Below are positions 56,552 to 64,000 of a stretch of 64,000 bases of DNA, piece by piece. Below the pieces are notes generated by a model. It was not told the DNA's origin. It worked only from the letters and a program-made list of their open reading frames with translations, and ran no database searches. The number at the start of each line of letters is the position of its first letter. Position 1 is the stretch's first letter. The stretch is from Selenomonadales bacterium (lineage in GTDB: Bacteria; Bacillota; Negativicutes; Selenomonadales; Selenomonadaceae): contig CAAGHH010000009.1 of the NCBI GenBank assembly GCA_900769615.1, positions 1 through 64,000 of the forward strand. The letters run 5' to 3'. Position numbers and translations under genes: made by a program.

Positions 56552-57406
56552 ATGAATACGAAAATACAAAATGATATCGCCCGTGCAGGACTTTGGACAG
56601 TGGGAATATTCATTTTGGCTTTGCTGGCGGCCTTCCTGGGGTATATCCTGTATAAAGGTCTTCCAGTGCTGAATTGGCATTTTATCTTTGGCAAGTCGAG
56701 TGATATTATGGCTGGCGGAGGTGTCGGGGCGCAGCTATTCAACTCATTTTATATGCTGTTCCTGTCAATGGCTGTTTCGATTCCGTTAGCTATTGGTGCT
56801 GGTATCTATTTGGCTGAATATGCAAGAGAAAACCGCTTGACGAAATGCATCAGACTTTCAGTCGAGAGCTTAGCTACCGTACCATCGATAGTATTAGGCT
56901 TGTTTGGTATGATTATCTTCGTTAATGAAATGCATTTAGGTTTCAGTATCCTGGGTGGTTCGCTTACTTTGGTGCTCTTAAATCTGCCTATGCTGGTACG
57001 AGTTACCGAAGAATCAATTAAGACGGTGCCTAAGTCGTATGAAGAAGCTAGTTTAGCTTTAGGTGCAACTAAATTGCAGACTATCTTTAAGGTCGTTTTG
57101 CCTAGTGCCTTGCCGGGAATTTTGACGGGAATTACGCTTACTGCCGGTCGTGCCTTAGGTGAAACAGCAATCCTTATCTTCACGGCTGGCACAACGGTTT
57201 CGCGCTTCCTTTATGATACTGACGTTATGGCCGGCGGTGAAACACTGGCAGTTCATCTTTGGTATTTGATGAGTGCGGGGCTGGTTCCAGACCGTGACAT
57301 GATAGCTGATGGCATAGGGGCCTTGCTTATAATTACGATTTTGCTATTTAACTTCATTTTGGTATTACCGCTTAAATATTTACAGCGGCATACCGTCAGC
57401 CGGTAA
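56552..57406 (+). CDS. pstA: Phosphate ABC transporter permease PstA
   Basis: The 284-residue protein is the partner permease, with six membrane helices. The EAA loop is SYEEASLALGATKLQTIFKVVLP (core EASLALGATKLQT), and GRALGETAILIFTAG follows. The ATG lies one base after the pstC stop with GGAAGGTGG upstream; an earlier in-frame start inside pstC is rejected. The run ends here, because pstB and phoU lie in a separate transcript 5 kb upstream. Confidence 0.96.
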   Translation: MNTKIQNDIARAGLWTVGIFILALLAAFLGYILYKGLPVLNWHFIFGKSSDIMAGGGVGAQLFNSFYMLFLSMAVSIPLAIGAGIYLAEYARENRLTKCIRLSVESLATVPSIVLGLFGMIIFVNEMHLGFSILGGSLTLVLLNLPMLVRVTEESIKTVPKSYEEASLALGATKLQTIFKVVLPSALPGILTGITLTAGRALGETAILIFTAGTTVSRFLYDTDVMAGGETLAVHLWYLMSAGLVPDRDMIADGIGALLIITILLFNFILVLPLKYLQRHTVSR

Positions 57407-57418
57407 AAAGCTATTGGC

Positions 57419-57466
57419 AACAGGTGTGACAGAATGTGTAAGCATTTTGTCACACCTGTTTTCTTT
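57419..57466 (+). terminator. pstSCA terminator
   Basis: The 13-bp stem AACAGGTGTGACA with its complement has an inner GAATG/CATTT extension and is followed by TTCTTTT. Confidence 0.9.
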
Positions 57467-57505
57467 TGGAATGGTATTTAGTATTTGCAGGCATTTTTAT
57501 ATACC

Positions 57506-57539
57506 TTGAATTTTTCAGACTAGCAGGTTATAATACCTG
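57506..57539 (+). promoter_or_regulatory. DedA-gene promoter with palindrome around the -10
   Basis: -35 TTGAAT and a perfect -10 TATAAT are separated by 17 bases. CAGGT and ACCTG flank the -10 exactly, a 16-base palindrome at 57524-57539 that could be a repressor site. Confidence 0.75.
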
Positions 57540-57585
57540 TTAATAAATCGTGTATCAATAATACCTAAACAGGGGGACTTTTTTT

Positions 57586-58194
57586 ATGGAGCAATATTCG
57601 GCGCTGTTTTTGGATTTTATAGCGTCTTGGGGTTATACGGCAGTTGCGCTGCTGATGGCAGCTGAAAATGCTTGTATACCGATTCCAAGTGAGCTGATTC
57701 TTGGCTTTGCCGGTTTTTTGATTTTTTCCGGGCAAATGACTTATACGGGAGCACTGGCTGCTGGTATGATTGGTGGCATGGCTGGTTCGATATTTGCTTA
57801 CGTGGCTGGTCATTATGGCGGGCGCAGTTTTATTGATAAATATGGTAAATATTTTTTTATCAAGAAATCACATGTAGATATTGCGCAAAACTGGTTTGAT
57901 AAATATGGGCTGAAGGCAGTGTTTTTCAGCAGGATGCTGCCGGTAGTAAGAACGTTTATCTCACTTCCAGCAGGGTTTGCTCATGTTGATATGAAAAAGT
58001 TTTTGCTGCTTACTTTTGCTGGTTCCCTGCCTTGGACCATGTTAATACTTGCTGCTGGCATGATGCTAGGAAAAAGCTGGGAAATAATGCTTACAATTGG
58101 TCACCAGGCGAGTCTTATCTTTGTCGGAATCTGTGCTTTGCTTTTAGTCGTATGGTATATAAGGTATCAAAAAAAGAAAAAAGCTCGCCAATAA
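57586..58194 (+). CDS. DedA (SNARE-associated/VTT) family membrane protein
   Basis: The 202-residue protein has several membrane segments and DedA signatures: ENACIPIPSELILGFAGFL near the N terminus, AGHYGGRSFIDKYGKYFFI near 75 and FFSRMLPVVRTFISLPAGFA near 105-125. DedA proteins act in lipid transport or scrambling, including undecaprenyl phosphate recycling in studied members. The role of this one is inferred. A CAGGGGG site precedes the ATG. It has its own palindromic promoter. Confidence 0.9.
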   Translation: MEQYSALFLDFIASWGYTAVALLMAAENACIPIPSELILGFAGFLIFSGQMTYTGALAAGMIGGMAGSIFAYVAGHYGGRSFIDKYGKYFFIKKSHVDIAQNWFDKYGLKAVFFSRMLPVVRTFISLPAGFAHVDMKKFLLLTFAGSLPWTMLILAAGMMLGKSWEIMLTIGHQASLIFVGICALLLVVWYIRYQKKKKARQ

Positions 58195-58203
58195 GCGAGC
58201 ATG

Positions 58204-58233
58204 AAATAGCCTGCTTGCAGCAGGTTATTTTAA
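58204..58233. terminator. Bidirectional terminator, DedA and AEC genes
   Basis: A 12-bp stem AAATAGCCTGCT with its complement (one G-T pair) around TGC overlaps the stop of the minus-strand AEC gene. Confidence 0.85.
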
Positions 58234-59178
58234 TATAAAGAATAATAACGGAAAGAAAATTATCAAAAAAGCTGCGGTTGTTATGACAAAGGAAGATACA
58301 GCTAAATCAACGCTTAATTTATACAGCTTGGATGCCAGTACAGCGTTTATTGCGGTAGGACAAAATGCTACTATTATAAGCGTATGACGCAAGATATCAT
58401 CGGCGACAAAGATTTTGGTGAGAACGATAAAAATAGCCGGAGTAATAATAAAACGAAGCAGCGTCAAGCTGTGAACCTTGTGGGCATAATGGCGTACTTG
58501 TTGAAAATTGATTAGGAAACCAACGGGCAGCATAGCTATCCAAGCGGCAATATGGACTAGACTTTGGAATAGCGTTGCCAAAAAATCTGGCCGGGAAATA
58601 TCAGCCGCATTTAAGTATAAACCGGCAATCATACCAATGAGGCTAAGCTGATTCCAAGAAATAAACATCTCGCGAAAACTTTGCCAGCGGCTGGTTTTGC
58701 GGACGCCGTTATTATATTTGACATAATAATATTGGGCAAGGGGAAATATTACCAAGCATAAAAGAAAGTTTTGACAAGTACCGATAATCTGCGTGTAAGC
58801 AAAGCCTGCTTCGTTATAAAGAATGAAAGCACAGACACCGCCTAATGTGCCAATATTAGCTAACATCGCACTGGCAATGTAAGCACCTCTATCTAAAAGA
58901 TTGGGCAAGCGACGGGCAAATAAAGCAAAACCGATTGCGCCTGGCAGTAAAACCAGGGCAAAGCCAAATAAAGGAACTAAAAGCAGGCTCAAAGAAAGCG
59001 GCAGTACCCAAAAGCTAAGCAGTGATAGTATTGTATAAACGCAAATTACGTTAAAGCGAATCAGTTTAGTAATCGAATTTTCGGATACAATATTTTTTTG
59101 ATGCAAAAAATAACCGACAATTAGTGGCATAATAAGATCGGTTACAACATAAAGCAGGCGTAAGTTTGCTCCCTCCAA
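58225..59178 (-). CDS. AEC (auxin efflux carrier) family transporter
   Basis: The 317-residue inner-membrane protein has about ten hydrophobic segments arranged in two halves. LIMPLIVGYFLHQKNIVSE at the start, SAMLANIGTLGGVCAFILYNEAG near 110-130 and TLIIVAFCPTAINAVLASKL near 280 are typical of AEC permeases. Relatives move malate, auxin-like or other organic acids; the substrate here is unknown. The start is a TTG with AGGAGAGG seven bases upstream, preferred over a TTG nine codons earlier. It is monocistronic and convergent with the DedA gene. Confidence 0.82.
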   Translation of the reverse strand: MEGANLRLLYVVTDLIMPLIVGYFLHQKNIVSENSITKLIRFNVICVYTILSLLSFWVLPLSLSLLLVPLFGFALVLLPGAIGFALFARRLPNLLDRGAYIASAMLANIGTLGGVCAFILYNEAGFAYTQIIGTCQNFLLCLVIFPLAQYYYVKYNNGVRKTSRWQSFREMFISWNQLSLIGMIAGLYLNAADISRPDFLATLFQSLVHIAAWIAMLPVGFLINFQQVRHYAHKVHSLTLLRFIITPAIFIVLTKIFVADDILRHTLIIVAFCPTAINAVLASKLYKLSVDLAVSSFVITTAAFLIIFFPLLFFILK

Positions 59179-59251
59179 GCACGGTCCTCTCCTTTTTATT
59201 AACAAATATTACGAAATTATATAGAACGAATTTATAGTATCACTGTTATGC

Positions 59252-59270
59252 TATAATGTAAATGTTTGCA
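59252..59270 (+). promoter_or_regulatory. EamA-gene -10 with cre-like site
   Basis: A perfect -10 TATAAT (59252-59257) runs into TGTAAATGTTTGCA (59257-59270), two mismatches from the catabolite-responsive consensus. The stretch GCTATAATGTAA-TGTTT-CAAT is shared with the promoter at 16831. Confidence 0.5.
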
Positions 59271-59308
59271 ATAAGATAATTTCTAGCAAGGAAAGTGTGG
59301 TAGAGTTT

Positions 59309-60217
59309 ATGCGAAATTTGCTGCTAGGATCGTTGTTTTTATCATTAGCCGGCAGTATTTGGGGGGCTATGTTCATAGCGGTGAGGTGTTCAATTTTTGT
59401 TATAGCCCCCATTCCATTGGTGTGGCTGCGTTATGGTACGGCTTTATTAGCCTTGCTGGCACTGATGGTTTTAAAGAAAGCTTCGTGGTATATTGCACCT
59501 AAGGATAGAAAAATTTTATTATTGTCAGCGTTAATTGGTCAAGCTCTTTCGATTGTTACGCAGGAAACAGGAACCATGCTGACATCAGCTCAGACAGGTT
59601 CGGTCATCACGGCAGCAACGCCAGCATTTATGGTGGTTTTTGGCTGCTGGCTTTTAAAGGAAAAATTTACTAAAGCCAGAGCTTTATCCGTGCTGCTAGC
59701 AACGGTGGGGGTAATTTTTATAGTATTTGATCCAGATAATATACAATTGAATGTTTGGGGCGGGGTGTCACTTTTTATAGCAGCTGTTACTTGGGCGTTA
59801 ATGTCAGTAATGCTGAAGTTTTTAGCTAAGTATTCAGTAATTACACTTACTTTCTATGCCGTGCTGATTGCCTTTATAGTATTAGCGCCTTACAGTATTT
59901 GGTGGCTGCTTACAATAGGTGATTTTCAAGCTATGTCAGTACCAGTAGTGTGGGGATCGGTACTATATTTAGGTTTTGTCTCGACGACGGCTGGTTTTTG
60001 TCTTTGGAATAAAGGACTTACTTATATGGATGCATCTATTGGCGGATTGTTTATGTTTTTTCAACCGGTTGTCGGTACTTTTTTAGGCTGGTGGCTTTTA
60101 GCTGAACCCATTACTGCTTATTTTTGGTTAGGTTTTATTTTAATTGCGATAGGAGTTATTTTAGCGCTAAAAGGTGGCAATACGACGGCTAAGGAGAAAT
60201 TAGCCAGAACGGTATAA
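59309..60217 (+). CDS. EamA/DMT-family transporter
   Basis: The 302-residue protein has ten membrane helices in two EamA repeats (about 5-140 and 150-290). FLSLAGSIWGAMFIAVRC, the paired GSVITAATPAFMVVFGCWLLKEKF and GGLFMFFQPVVGTFLGWWLLAEP are the repeat signatures. The family exports amino acids and other metabolites; the substrate is not known. The ATG at 59309 is chosen because it begins the first membrane helix; a GTG at 59297 with AAGGAAAG too close is an alternative. It is monocistronic with a cre-like site in its promoter. Confidence 0.85.
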   Translation: MRNLLLGSLFLSLAGSIWGAMFIAVRCSIFVIAPIPLVWLRYGTALLALLALMVLKKASWYIAPKDRKILLLSALIGQALSIVTQETGTMLTSAQTGSVITAATPAFMVVFGCWLLKEKFTKARALSVLLATVGVIFIVFDPDNIQLNVWGGVSLFIAAVTWALMSVMLKFLAKYSVITLTFYAVLIAFIVLAPYSIWWLLTIGDFQAMSVPVVWGSVLYLGFVSTTAGFCLWNKGLTYMDASIGGLFMFFQPVVGTFLGWWLLAEPITAYFWLGFILIAIGVILALKGGNTTAKEKLARTV

Positions 60218-60225
60218 AATTTTTC

Positions 60226-60254
60226 TTGCGTTAAAGTAAGTTGCGTGATATAAT
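60226..60254 (+). promoter_or_regulatory. Promoter of rpsF-ssb-rpsR
   Basis: -35 TTGCGT and -10 TATAAT are separated by 17 bases; TGA directly before the -10 gives an extended form. Confidence 0.8.
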
Positions 60255-60302
60255 TTTCTAGTCGTGAGACAAATTTGTTAATGAGTTGAAATTTTATTTC
60301 AA

Positions 60303-60341
60303 CCTCTGCTCCTTAGGGAGCCAAAGACCAGAGAGGGAGGT
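60303..60341 (+). promoter_or_regulatory. Structured rpsF leader, possible autoregulatory element
   Basis: An outer stem CTCTG/CAGAG and an inner stem GCTCC/GGAGC with loop TTAG are joined by an asymmetric internal loop. The 3' side runs into the AGGGAGG ribosome site, so folding could affect rpsF translation. Leaders of rpsF often bind the S6:S18 complex; identity with that motif was not tested. Confidence 0.4.
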
Positions 60342-60347
60342 GATTTC

Positions 60348-60635
60348 GTGAGAAAGTACGAAGTCATATTTATCGTGAAACCGATGGAAGAAGAAGCTAC
60401 GAACGCTGTTATTGACAAGTTCACTAAGCTCATTACTGAAAACGGCGGTACGATCGATAAAGAAGATCGTTGGGGTAAGAAACGTCTTGCCTATGAGATC
60501 AAAGACTGTACTGAGGGTTTCTATGAACTGCTCTACATTACCTGTGAGCCAGCATGTGTTGCTGAGTGCGACCGCGTAATGAAGATTACTGATGGTATCC
60601 TCAAGCACATGATCGTTAAGTCCGACGAAGACTAA
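60348..60635 (+). CDS. rpsF: 30S ribosomal protein S6
   Basis: The 95-residue protein binds the central domain of 16S rRNA with S18. MRKYEVIFIVKPMEEE is the typical S6 start; DRWGKKRLAYEIKDCTEGFYELLYI and a short acidic tail follow. The GTG start has a strong AGGGAGGTGA site six bases upstream. It leads the conserved order rpsF-ssb-rpsR. Confidence 0.98.
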   Translation: MRKYEVIFIVKPMEEEATNAVIDKFTKLITENGGTIDKEDRWGKKRLAYEIKDCTEGFYELLYITCEPACVAECDRVMKITDGILKHMIVKSDED

Positions 60636-60660
60636 AAATTAAAGGGGGACGGCAGGTTCC

Positions 60661-60683
60661 CCTATGACGGTACACCGTATAGG
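60661..60683 (+). other. Stem-loop between rpsF and ssb
   Basis: CCTAT-ACGG and CCGT-ATAGG pair around a TACA loop with one bulged G. There is no T tail, so it is probably a regulatory or processing structure in the operon. Confidence 0.55.
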
Positions 60684-60701
60684 TGTCAGGGAGGAAAAGC
60701 C

Positions 60702-61142
60702 ATGAATAAGGCGATTTTGATTGGTCGTTTGACTCGTGATCCAGAGGTTCGCTATACACAGTCGGGTACGGCTGTTTGTACGTTTACGTTAGCCGTAGAT
60801 CGTCGATTCGCTCGCAAAGATGCCAATGATGGTCAGCCCACGGCGGATTTTATTCCTATTGTGGCTTGGCAAAAACTTGCTGAGGTTTGTGGTAATAATT
60901 TGGTAAAAGGGCGTCGCATCGCGGTAGAGGGTCGTATTCAGACCAGAAGCTATGATGCGCAGGATGGCTCAAAGCGCTATGTAACAGAGATTGTTGCAAA
61001 TGAGATTGAATTCTTGGAAGCAAAGAATGCAGCTCCGCATACTGGTGGCTATAACGCAAATGCACAAGCACCAGCAGCGCCACAGCAGTCAGCACCGGAT
61101 GCCTTTGGACCGCAAGTCCCTGACGAAGAAATTCCATTTTAA
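60702..61142 (+). CDS. ssb: Single-stranded DNA-binding protein
   Basis: The 146-residue protein coats single-stranded DNA in replication and repair. MNKAILIGRLTRDPEVRYT starts the OB fold, and FIPIVAWQKLAEVCGNNLVKGRRIAVEGRIQTR follows. A Gln/Ala/Pro-rich linker leads to the C-terminal DEEIPF tip that recruits partner proteins. AGGGAGG precedes the ATG. It lies between rpsF and rpsR, the usual place. Confidence 0.98.
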   Translation: MNKAILIGRLTRDPEVRYTQSGTAVCTFTLAVDRRFARKDANDGQPTADFIPIVAWQKLAEVCGNNLVKGRRIAVEGRIQTRSYDAQDGSKRYVTEIVANEIEFLEAKNAAPHTGGYNANAQAPAAPQQSAPDAFGPQVPDEEIPF

Positions 61143-61162
61143 GACAGGAGGGAATTACTTTG

Positions 61163-61393
61163 ATGAGACGTGACAGAGGCAGAAGACCTCGTAGAAAAGT
61201 CTGCTCGTTCTGCGTAGATAAAGTTGAGCATATCGACTATAAAGACGTTGCAAAGCTTCGCCGTTTTGTAACTGAGCGTGGTAAGATTTTACCGCGCCGT
61301 ATTTCTGGCAACTGCGCTAAGCATCAGCGTCAGGTTACGGTTGCTATTAAACGCGCTCGTAACATTGCATTGCTGCCGTTTACTGCAGAATAA
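61163..61393 (+). CDS. rpsR: 30S ribosomal protein S18
   Basis: The 76-residue basic protein partners S6. RRKVCSFCVDKVEHIDYKDV with a CxxC pair, and GNCAKHQRQV, mark the zinc-binding (C+) form. KILPRRISG and AIKRARNIALLPF are the conserved rRNA-binding parts. AGGAGGG lies ten bases before the ATG; a TTG directly before it is rejected. Confidence 0.98.
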   Translation: MRRDRGRRPRRKVCSFCVDKVEHIDYKDVAKLRRFVTERGKILPRRISGNCAKHQRQVTVAIKRARNIALLPFTAE

Positions 61394-61402
61394 GATGTTT
61401 TT

Positions 61403-61434
61403 AGGTGTTGTACTTCGGTACAGCACCTTTTTTA
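61403..61434 (+). terminator. rpsF operon terminator
   Basis: The stem AGGTGTTGTAC/GTACAGCACCT with a TTCG loop is followed by TTTTTT. Confidence 0.94.
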
Positions 61435-61461
61435 TTGTTTATAGATTGTGGAGGAAATATA

Positions 61462-63024
61462 ATGCAGAGCCGGATTGAATCGGCATGTAATATTTTTACG
61501 CAGCCAAGACATTTTAAGTTGCGTTTGTTTATTGAAGGTAACTTAATTGGTTTATTTACGGGATTTTTAATAGCATTATTCAGGTATTTGCTGGAGTTAT
61601 CCGAAAACACTTTGCCGGTGCTTTATAATTGGCTGGCGGCTAATCCTTTTTTTGTTTTGCCATGGGCTGGGTTATTGCTGATTATAGGATATTGTCTGGC
61701 ATTGGTGGTGCGTACTGAGCCCATGACTGCGGGGTCAGGTATTCCGCAAATAAAAGGAATTTTGCTAGGCAAAATGGATATGAACTGGGCTAGAGTAGTG
61801 GTTTTAAAATTTATTGGCGCCGTATTAGGAATAGGCGCAGGGCTATCTTTAGGACGAGAAGGTCCTAGTGTGCAATTAGGAGCTTGCTTAGGGCAGGGAA
61901 TTGGCCGGATGACGCATCGCTCGTATGCGGAAAATCATTATTTATTAACGGCTGGTGCTGGTGCTGGGCTGGCAGCAGCTTTTAATGCGCCTTTGGCGGG
62001 AGTTATATTCTGTTTGGAGGAACTAGCCAAGAATTTTTCCCCGTATGTATTAATGGGGGCTATAAGTGCTAGTGTAACCGCAACTACGGTAACGCAATAT
62101 TTTTTTGGCTTAGAGCCGGTATTTCACATGGGAAAAATCCCAGCGGTATATGCGGGTAATATATATATATTGCTCATTGGCTTAGGTGCTTTTGTTGGAA
62201 TTTTGGGCATGGCTTTTAATAAAATGCTTACAGTATCATTAGATGCTTTTAAGCAAGCGCCGCTGCCAGCGGTATTAAAACCAATGCTGCCACTTTTACT
62301 GGCATTAATTTTAGGATTTTTACTGCCACAGGTTTTGGGCGGCGGCAGCAAATTGGTTGATTCGCTGGTAGTAAGTAATTATACTTGGTATTTTTTGCTA
62401 ATATTATTGTTAGGCAAATTCTTTTTTACGATGATTTGTTTTGGCTCAGGGGTGCCAGGTGGTATTTTTTTGCCAATGCTGGTACTTGGCTCATTGGGCG
62501 GAGCAATTTTTGCTAAATTAGCAGTGTTAGCTGGGATTATGGAACCGCAATGGACCGTTAATTGTATTGTTTTTGGCATGACAGCCTATTTTTCAGTGGT
62601 GGTTAAATCACCAGTCACGGGAGCCATTTTAATAATGGAAATGACTGGTTCATTCGAGCATTTGTTAGCCTTAATTATTGTTTCGATGACAGCGTATTTG
62701 TTAGCTGATATTTTAAATGGTGAACCAGTGTATGATATGCTATTAAATAGAAGTCTAGCTTTGCAAAAAAAAATAACGGACGCAATCAGGCATCGCCGGC
62801 TTATGACTGAGCTGGTAGTGAAAGCTGGCAGCAGAATAGCTGATAATAAGGTAGATGCTATAGCGTGGCCGGTCAATAGCATTTTAGTAAATGTACGTCG
62901 CGGTGATTTTGAAATAACACCACAAGCAGATTTAACCCTTAAAGCAGGAGATTATCTTTATGTGTTGATAGATGATAATAAAAAGCTGGAATTAATGTCA
63001 CTTAATAAGGAACTGCCGGCTTAA
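61462..63024 (+). CDS. ClC-family chloride channel/antiporter with TrkA-C domain
   Basis: The 520-residue inner-membrane protein moves Cl- or another anion, perhaps in exchange for H+. The ion-binding loops GSGIPQIKG near 95, GREGPSVQLGA near 135 (with the gating Glu) and GSGVPGGIFLP near 330 are all intact. After the membrane part, a C-terminal TrkA-C-like domain (about 440-520, ending DLTLKAGDYLYVLIDD) may bind a regulatory ligand. GGAGG lies before the ATG at 61462; longer in-frame starts fall inside the rpsR terminator. It appears monocistronic. Confidence 0.92.
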   Translation: MQSRIESACNIFTQPRHFKLRLFIEGNLIGLFTGFLIALFRYLLELSENTLPVLYNWLAANPFFVLPWAGLLLIIGYCLALVVRTEPMTAGSGIPQIKGILLGKMDMNWARVVVLKFIGAVLGIGAGLSLGREGPSVQLGACLGQGIGRMTHRSYAENHYLLTAGAGAGLAAAFNAPLAGVIFCLEELAKNFSPYVLMGAISASVTATTVTQYFFGLEPVFHMGKIPAVYAGNIYILLIGLGAFVGILGMAFNKMLTVSLDAFKQAPLPAVLKPMLPLLLALILGFLLPQVLGGGSKLVDSLVVSNYTWYFLLILLLGKFFFTMICFGSGVPGGIFLPMLVLGSLGGAIFAKLAVLAGIMEPQWTVNCIVFGMTAYFSVVVKSPVTGAILIMEMTGSFEHLLALIIVSMTAYLLADILNGEPVYDMLLNRSLALQKKITDAIRHRRLMTELVVKAGSRIADNKVDAIAWPVNSILVNVRRGDFEITPQADLTLKAGDYLYVLIDDNKKLELMSLNKELPA

Positions 63025-63044
63025 GCTTTTTAATTTTATTGTAA

Positions 63045-63073
63045 TTTACTTTTGGTTCACTCAGTACGATAAT
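63045..63073 (+). promoter_or_regulatory. Promoter of the last exported-protein gene
   Basis: -35 TTTACT and -10 GATAAT are separated by 17 bases, about 60 bases before the start codon. Confidence 0.55.
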
Positions 63074-63133
63074 ATAGTTAAAGGATTGCGAGACGACAGG
63101 AACTTGTCAGTACATGGAAATGAGGGATAAATC

Positions 63134-64000
63134 ATGATGCAGTTACGAAGGATTGCTGGTATGTTATCATTAGTAACGTTGTTGCTGTTGCTGAATGTGG
63201 CTAGTGTACTAGCTGCTACGACTACGGACTGGGAAAATGCGACTATTACGGTTGAAGGTACTGGTCCTATGCCGGCGAATGCTTATAATGCTGTGCAGGC
63301 TAGGATGATGGCTCGCAGGGTTGCTATAGTAGATGCTTACCGGCAGCTGGCAGAGCAAATAAAAGGGGTAAATGTCGATGCGACCACTACCGTTGAAAAT
63401 ATGATGGTTACTAGTGACAGAGTGACGACGCATGTAAATGCGCTTATTCAGGGAGCACGAATAGTTGACGAAAAAGTAATTGCTGGTGGCGGCTATAGCG
63501 TAAAGATGCAGTTATCGATATTTGGAGCAGGGAATTCTTTGGCCAGTGCCGTATTTGATCGTCCAGCCGTGCGGGAAGATTTTCCTGTTCCGGTAGAATC
63601 AGTGCAGCCGGCAGTTCCAGAGATAAGCACGCAGCCGATTATTCGTGCTGATGGCCAAAGTTCAGCGGCTGCTTCGCCAAGTGGATTGGCTATAGGTGGT
63701 TTTACTGGTCTGATTGTTGATTGTCGTGGGCTGGAATTAAAACCGGTAATGAGTCCAGTGATAAAAAATACGGCTGGCACAGCTATTTACGGCTATAAAA
63801 ATCTTGATTATGATGCGGTAGTGAAAAATGGTATGGCTGGATATACGCATGATATCAACAAGGCTGAACGAGCTGGCAGTAATCCATTGGTGGTTAAGGC
63901 GGTTAGTCTTGATAATCATAATGGCAATCCGGTGTTATCAATAGCTGATGCTAATAGGGTGTTGATAGAAAATGGCGCTACTGGATTTTTAAATGAAGCT
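63134..64000 (+). CDS. Exported LPP20/FlgT-like protein, cut by the window end
   Basis: An open frame of 289 codons runs from the ATG at 63134 (GAGGG seven bases upstream) to the last base of the window with no stop, so the gene continues beyond. A signal peptide ends near residue 28 (VASVLAA). The first mature domain has TITVEGTGPMPANAYNAVQARMMARRVAIVDAYRQLAEQIKGV, in parts VEGTGPMPAN and ARRVAIVDAYRQLAEQIKGV. It ends near QLSIFGAG, a pattern shared with the protein at 25167 and with LPP20-type and FlgT-type envelope proteins. A proline/serine-rich linker follows, then a second domain (LIVDCRGLELKPVMSPVI) seen in related exported proteins. Function unknown; likely envelope. Confidence 0.75.
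   Translation, partial: MMQLRRIAGMLSLVTLLLLLNVASVLAATTTDWENATITVEGTGPMPANAYNAVQARMMARRVAIVDAYRQLAEQIKGVNVDATTTVENMMVTSDRVTTHVNALIQGARIVDEKVIAGGGYSVKMQLSIFGAGNSLASAVFDRPAVREDFPVPVESVQPAVPEISTQPIIRADGQSSAAASPSGLAIGGFTGLIVDCRGLELKPVMSPVIKNTAGTAIYGYKNLDYDAVVKNGMAGYTHDINKAERAGSNPLVVKAVSLDNHNGNPVLSIADANRVLIENGATGFLNEA

Noticed and set aside
60000..64000. Horizontal transfer or a mobile element near the ClC gene
   Set aside because: No transposase, integrase, flanking repeats or clear change in base composition was seen.

Overview
The window reads as an ordinary, gene-dense stretch of an AT-rich, anaerobe-like Firmicute chromosome. Firmicute-type genes (RNase M5, a DegS-like kinase, CsoR, a mannose-family PTS with a LevR-type regulator, the SCIFF peptide system) sit beside exported FlgT/LPP20-like proteins of the kind seen in bacteria with an outer membrane. 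That mix best fits a diderm Firmicute of the Negativicutes (Selenomonas relatives). This is inference from gene content, not a species call. No phage, insertion sequence, CRISPR array or plasmid feature was found.

Layout. 1-1160: the 3' end of a 5S rRNA gene, a small soluble chemotaxis-type signalling protein, and a Lys-Asp-Phe tRNA cluster with its own promoter and terminator. 1200-5800: a GGDEF protein, a PHP phosphatase, and the SCIFF peptide with its radical-SAM maturase. 6000-12620: a glycolytic run gap-pgk-tpiA-gpmI, followed by a conserved pair of unknown role (iron-sulfur scaffold-like protein and GGGtGRT protein). 12690-18080: an exported protein, a FliD-like protein, pyruvate kinase, a sugar isomerase-like protein and secG. 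18150-23320: esterase, RNase R, SmpB and an amino-acid permease. 23370-27270: receiver-less CheB, two exported proteins, a tandem pair of identical tRNA-Thr genes, and an HD-GYP protein with a degenerate receiver.

27330-37310: a copper operon (csoR-copA), then a LevR-type activator, a sigma-54 promoter with upstream repeats, a four-gene mannose-family PTS and pfkA. 37330-42570: three tandem membrane diguanylate cyclases. 42630-49560: diaminopimelate decarboxylase, a YgbA-like protein, a DegS-like kinase, and the run decarboxylase-tmk-rnmV-rsmA. 49660-57410: nhaC and the phosphate genes, split into pstB-phoU and pstSCA with phoR between them on the other strand. Each pst transcript is preceded by a near-identical PHO-box-like array. 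57580-64000: DedA, AEC and EamA transporters, the rpsF-ssb-rpsR operon, a ClC channel, and an exported protein cut by the window end.

Together the window covers much of lower glycolysis plus pfkA and pyk, hexose uptake by PTS, phosphate scavenging, copper export and a large cyclic-di-GMP set (four GGDEF proteins and one HD-GYP). The most interesting leads are the twin PHO arrays (one inside a terminator palindrome), the CopA-CopZ fusion with an internal start signal, the pseudo-receiver HD-GYP protein, the tandem diguanylate cyclases, the phased GTATCAAA repeats upstream of the PTS, and the iron-sulfur/GGGtGRT pair.
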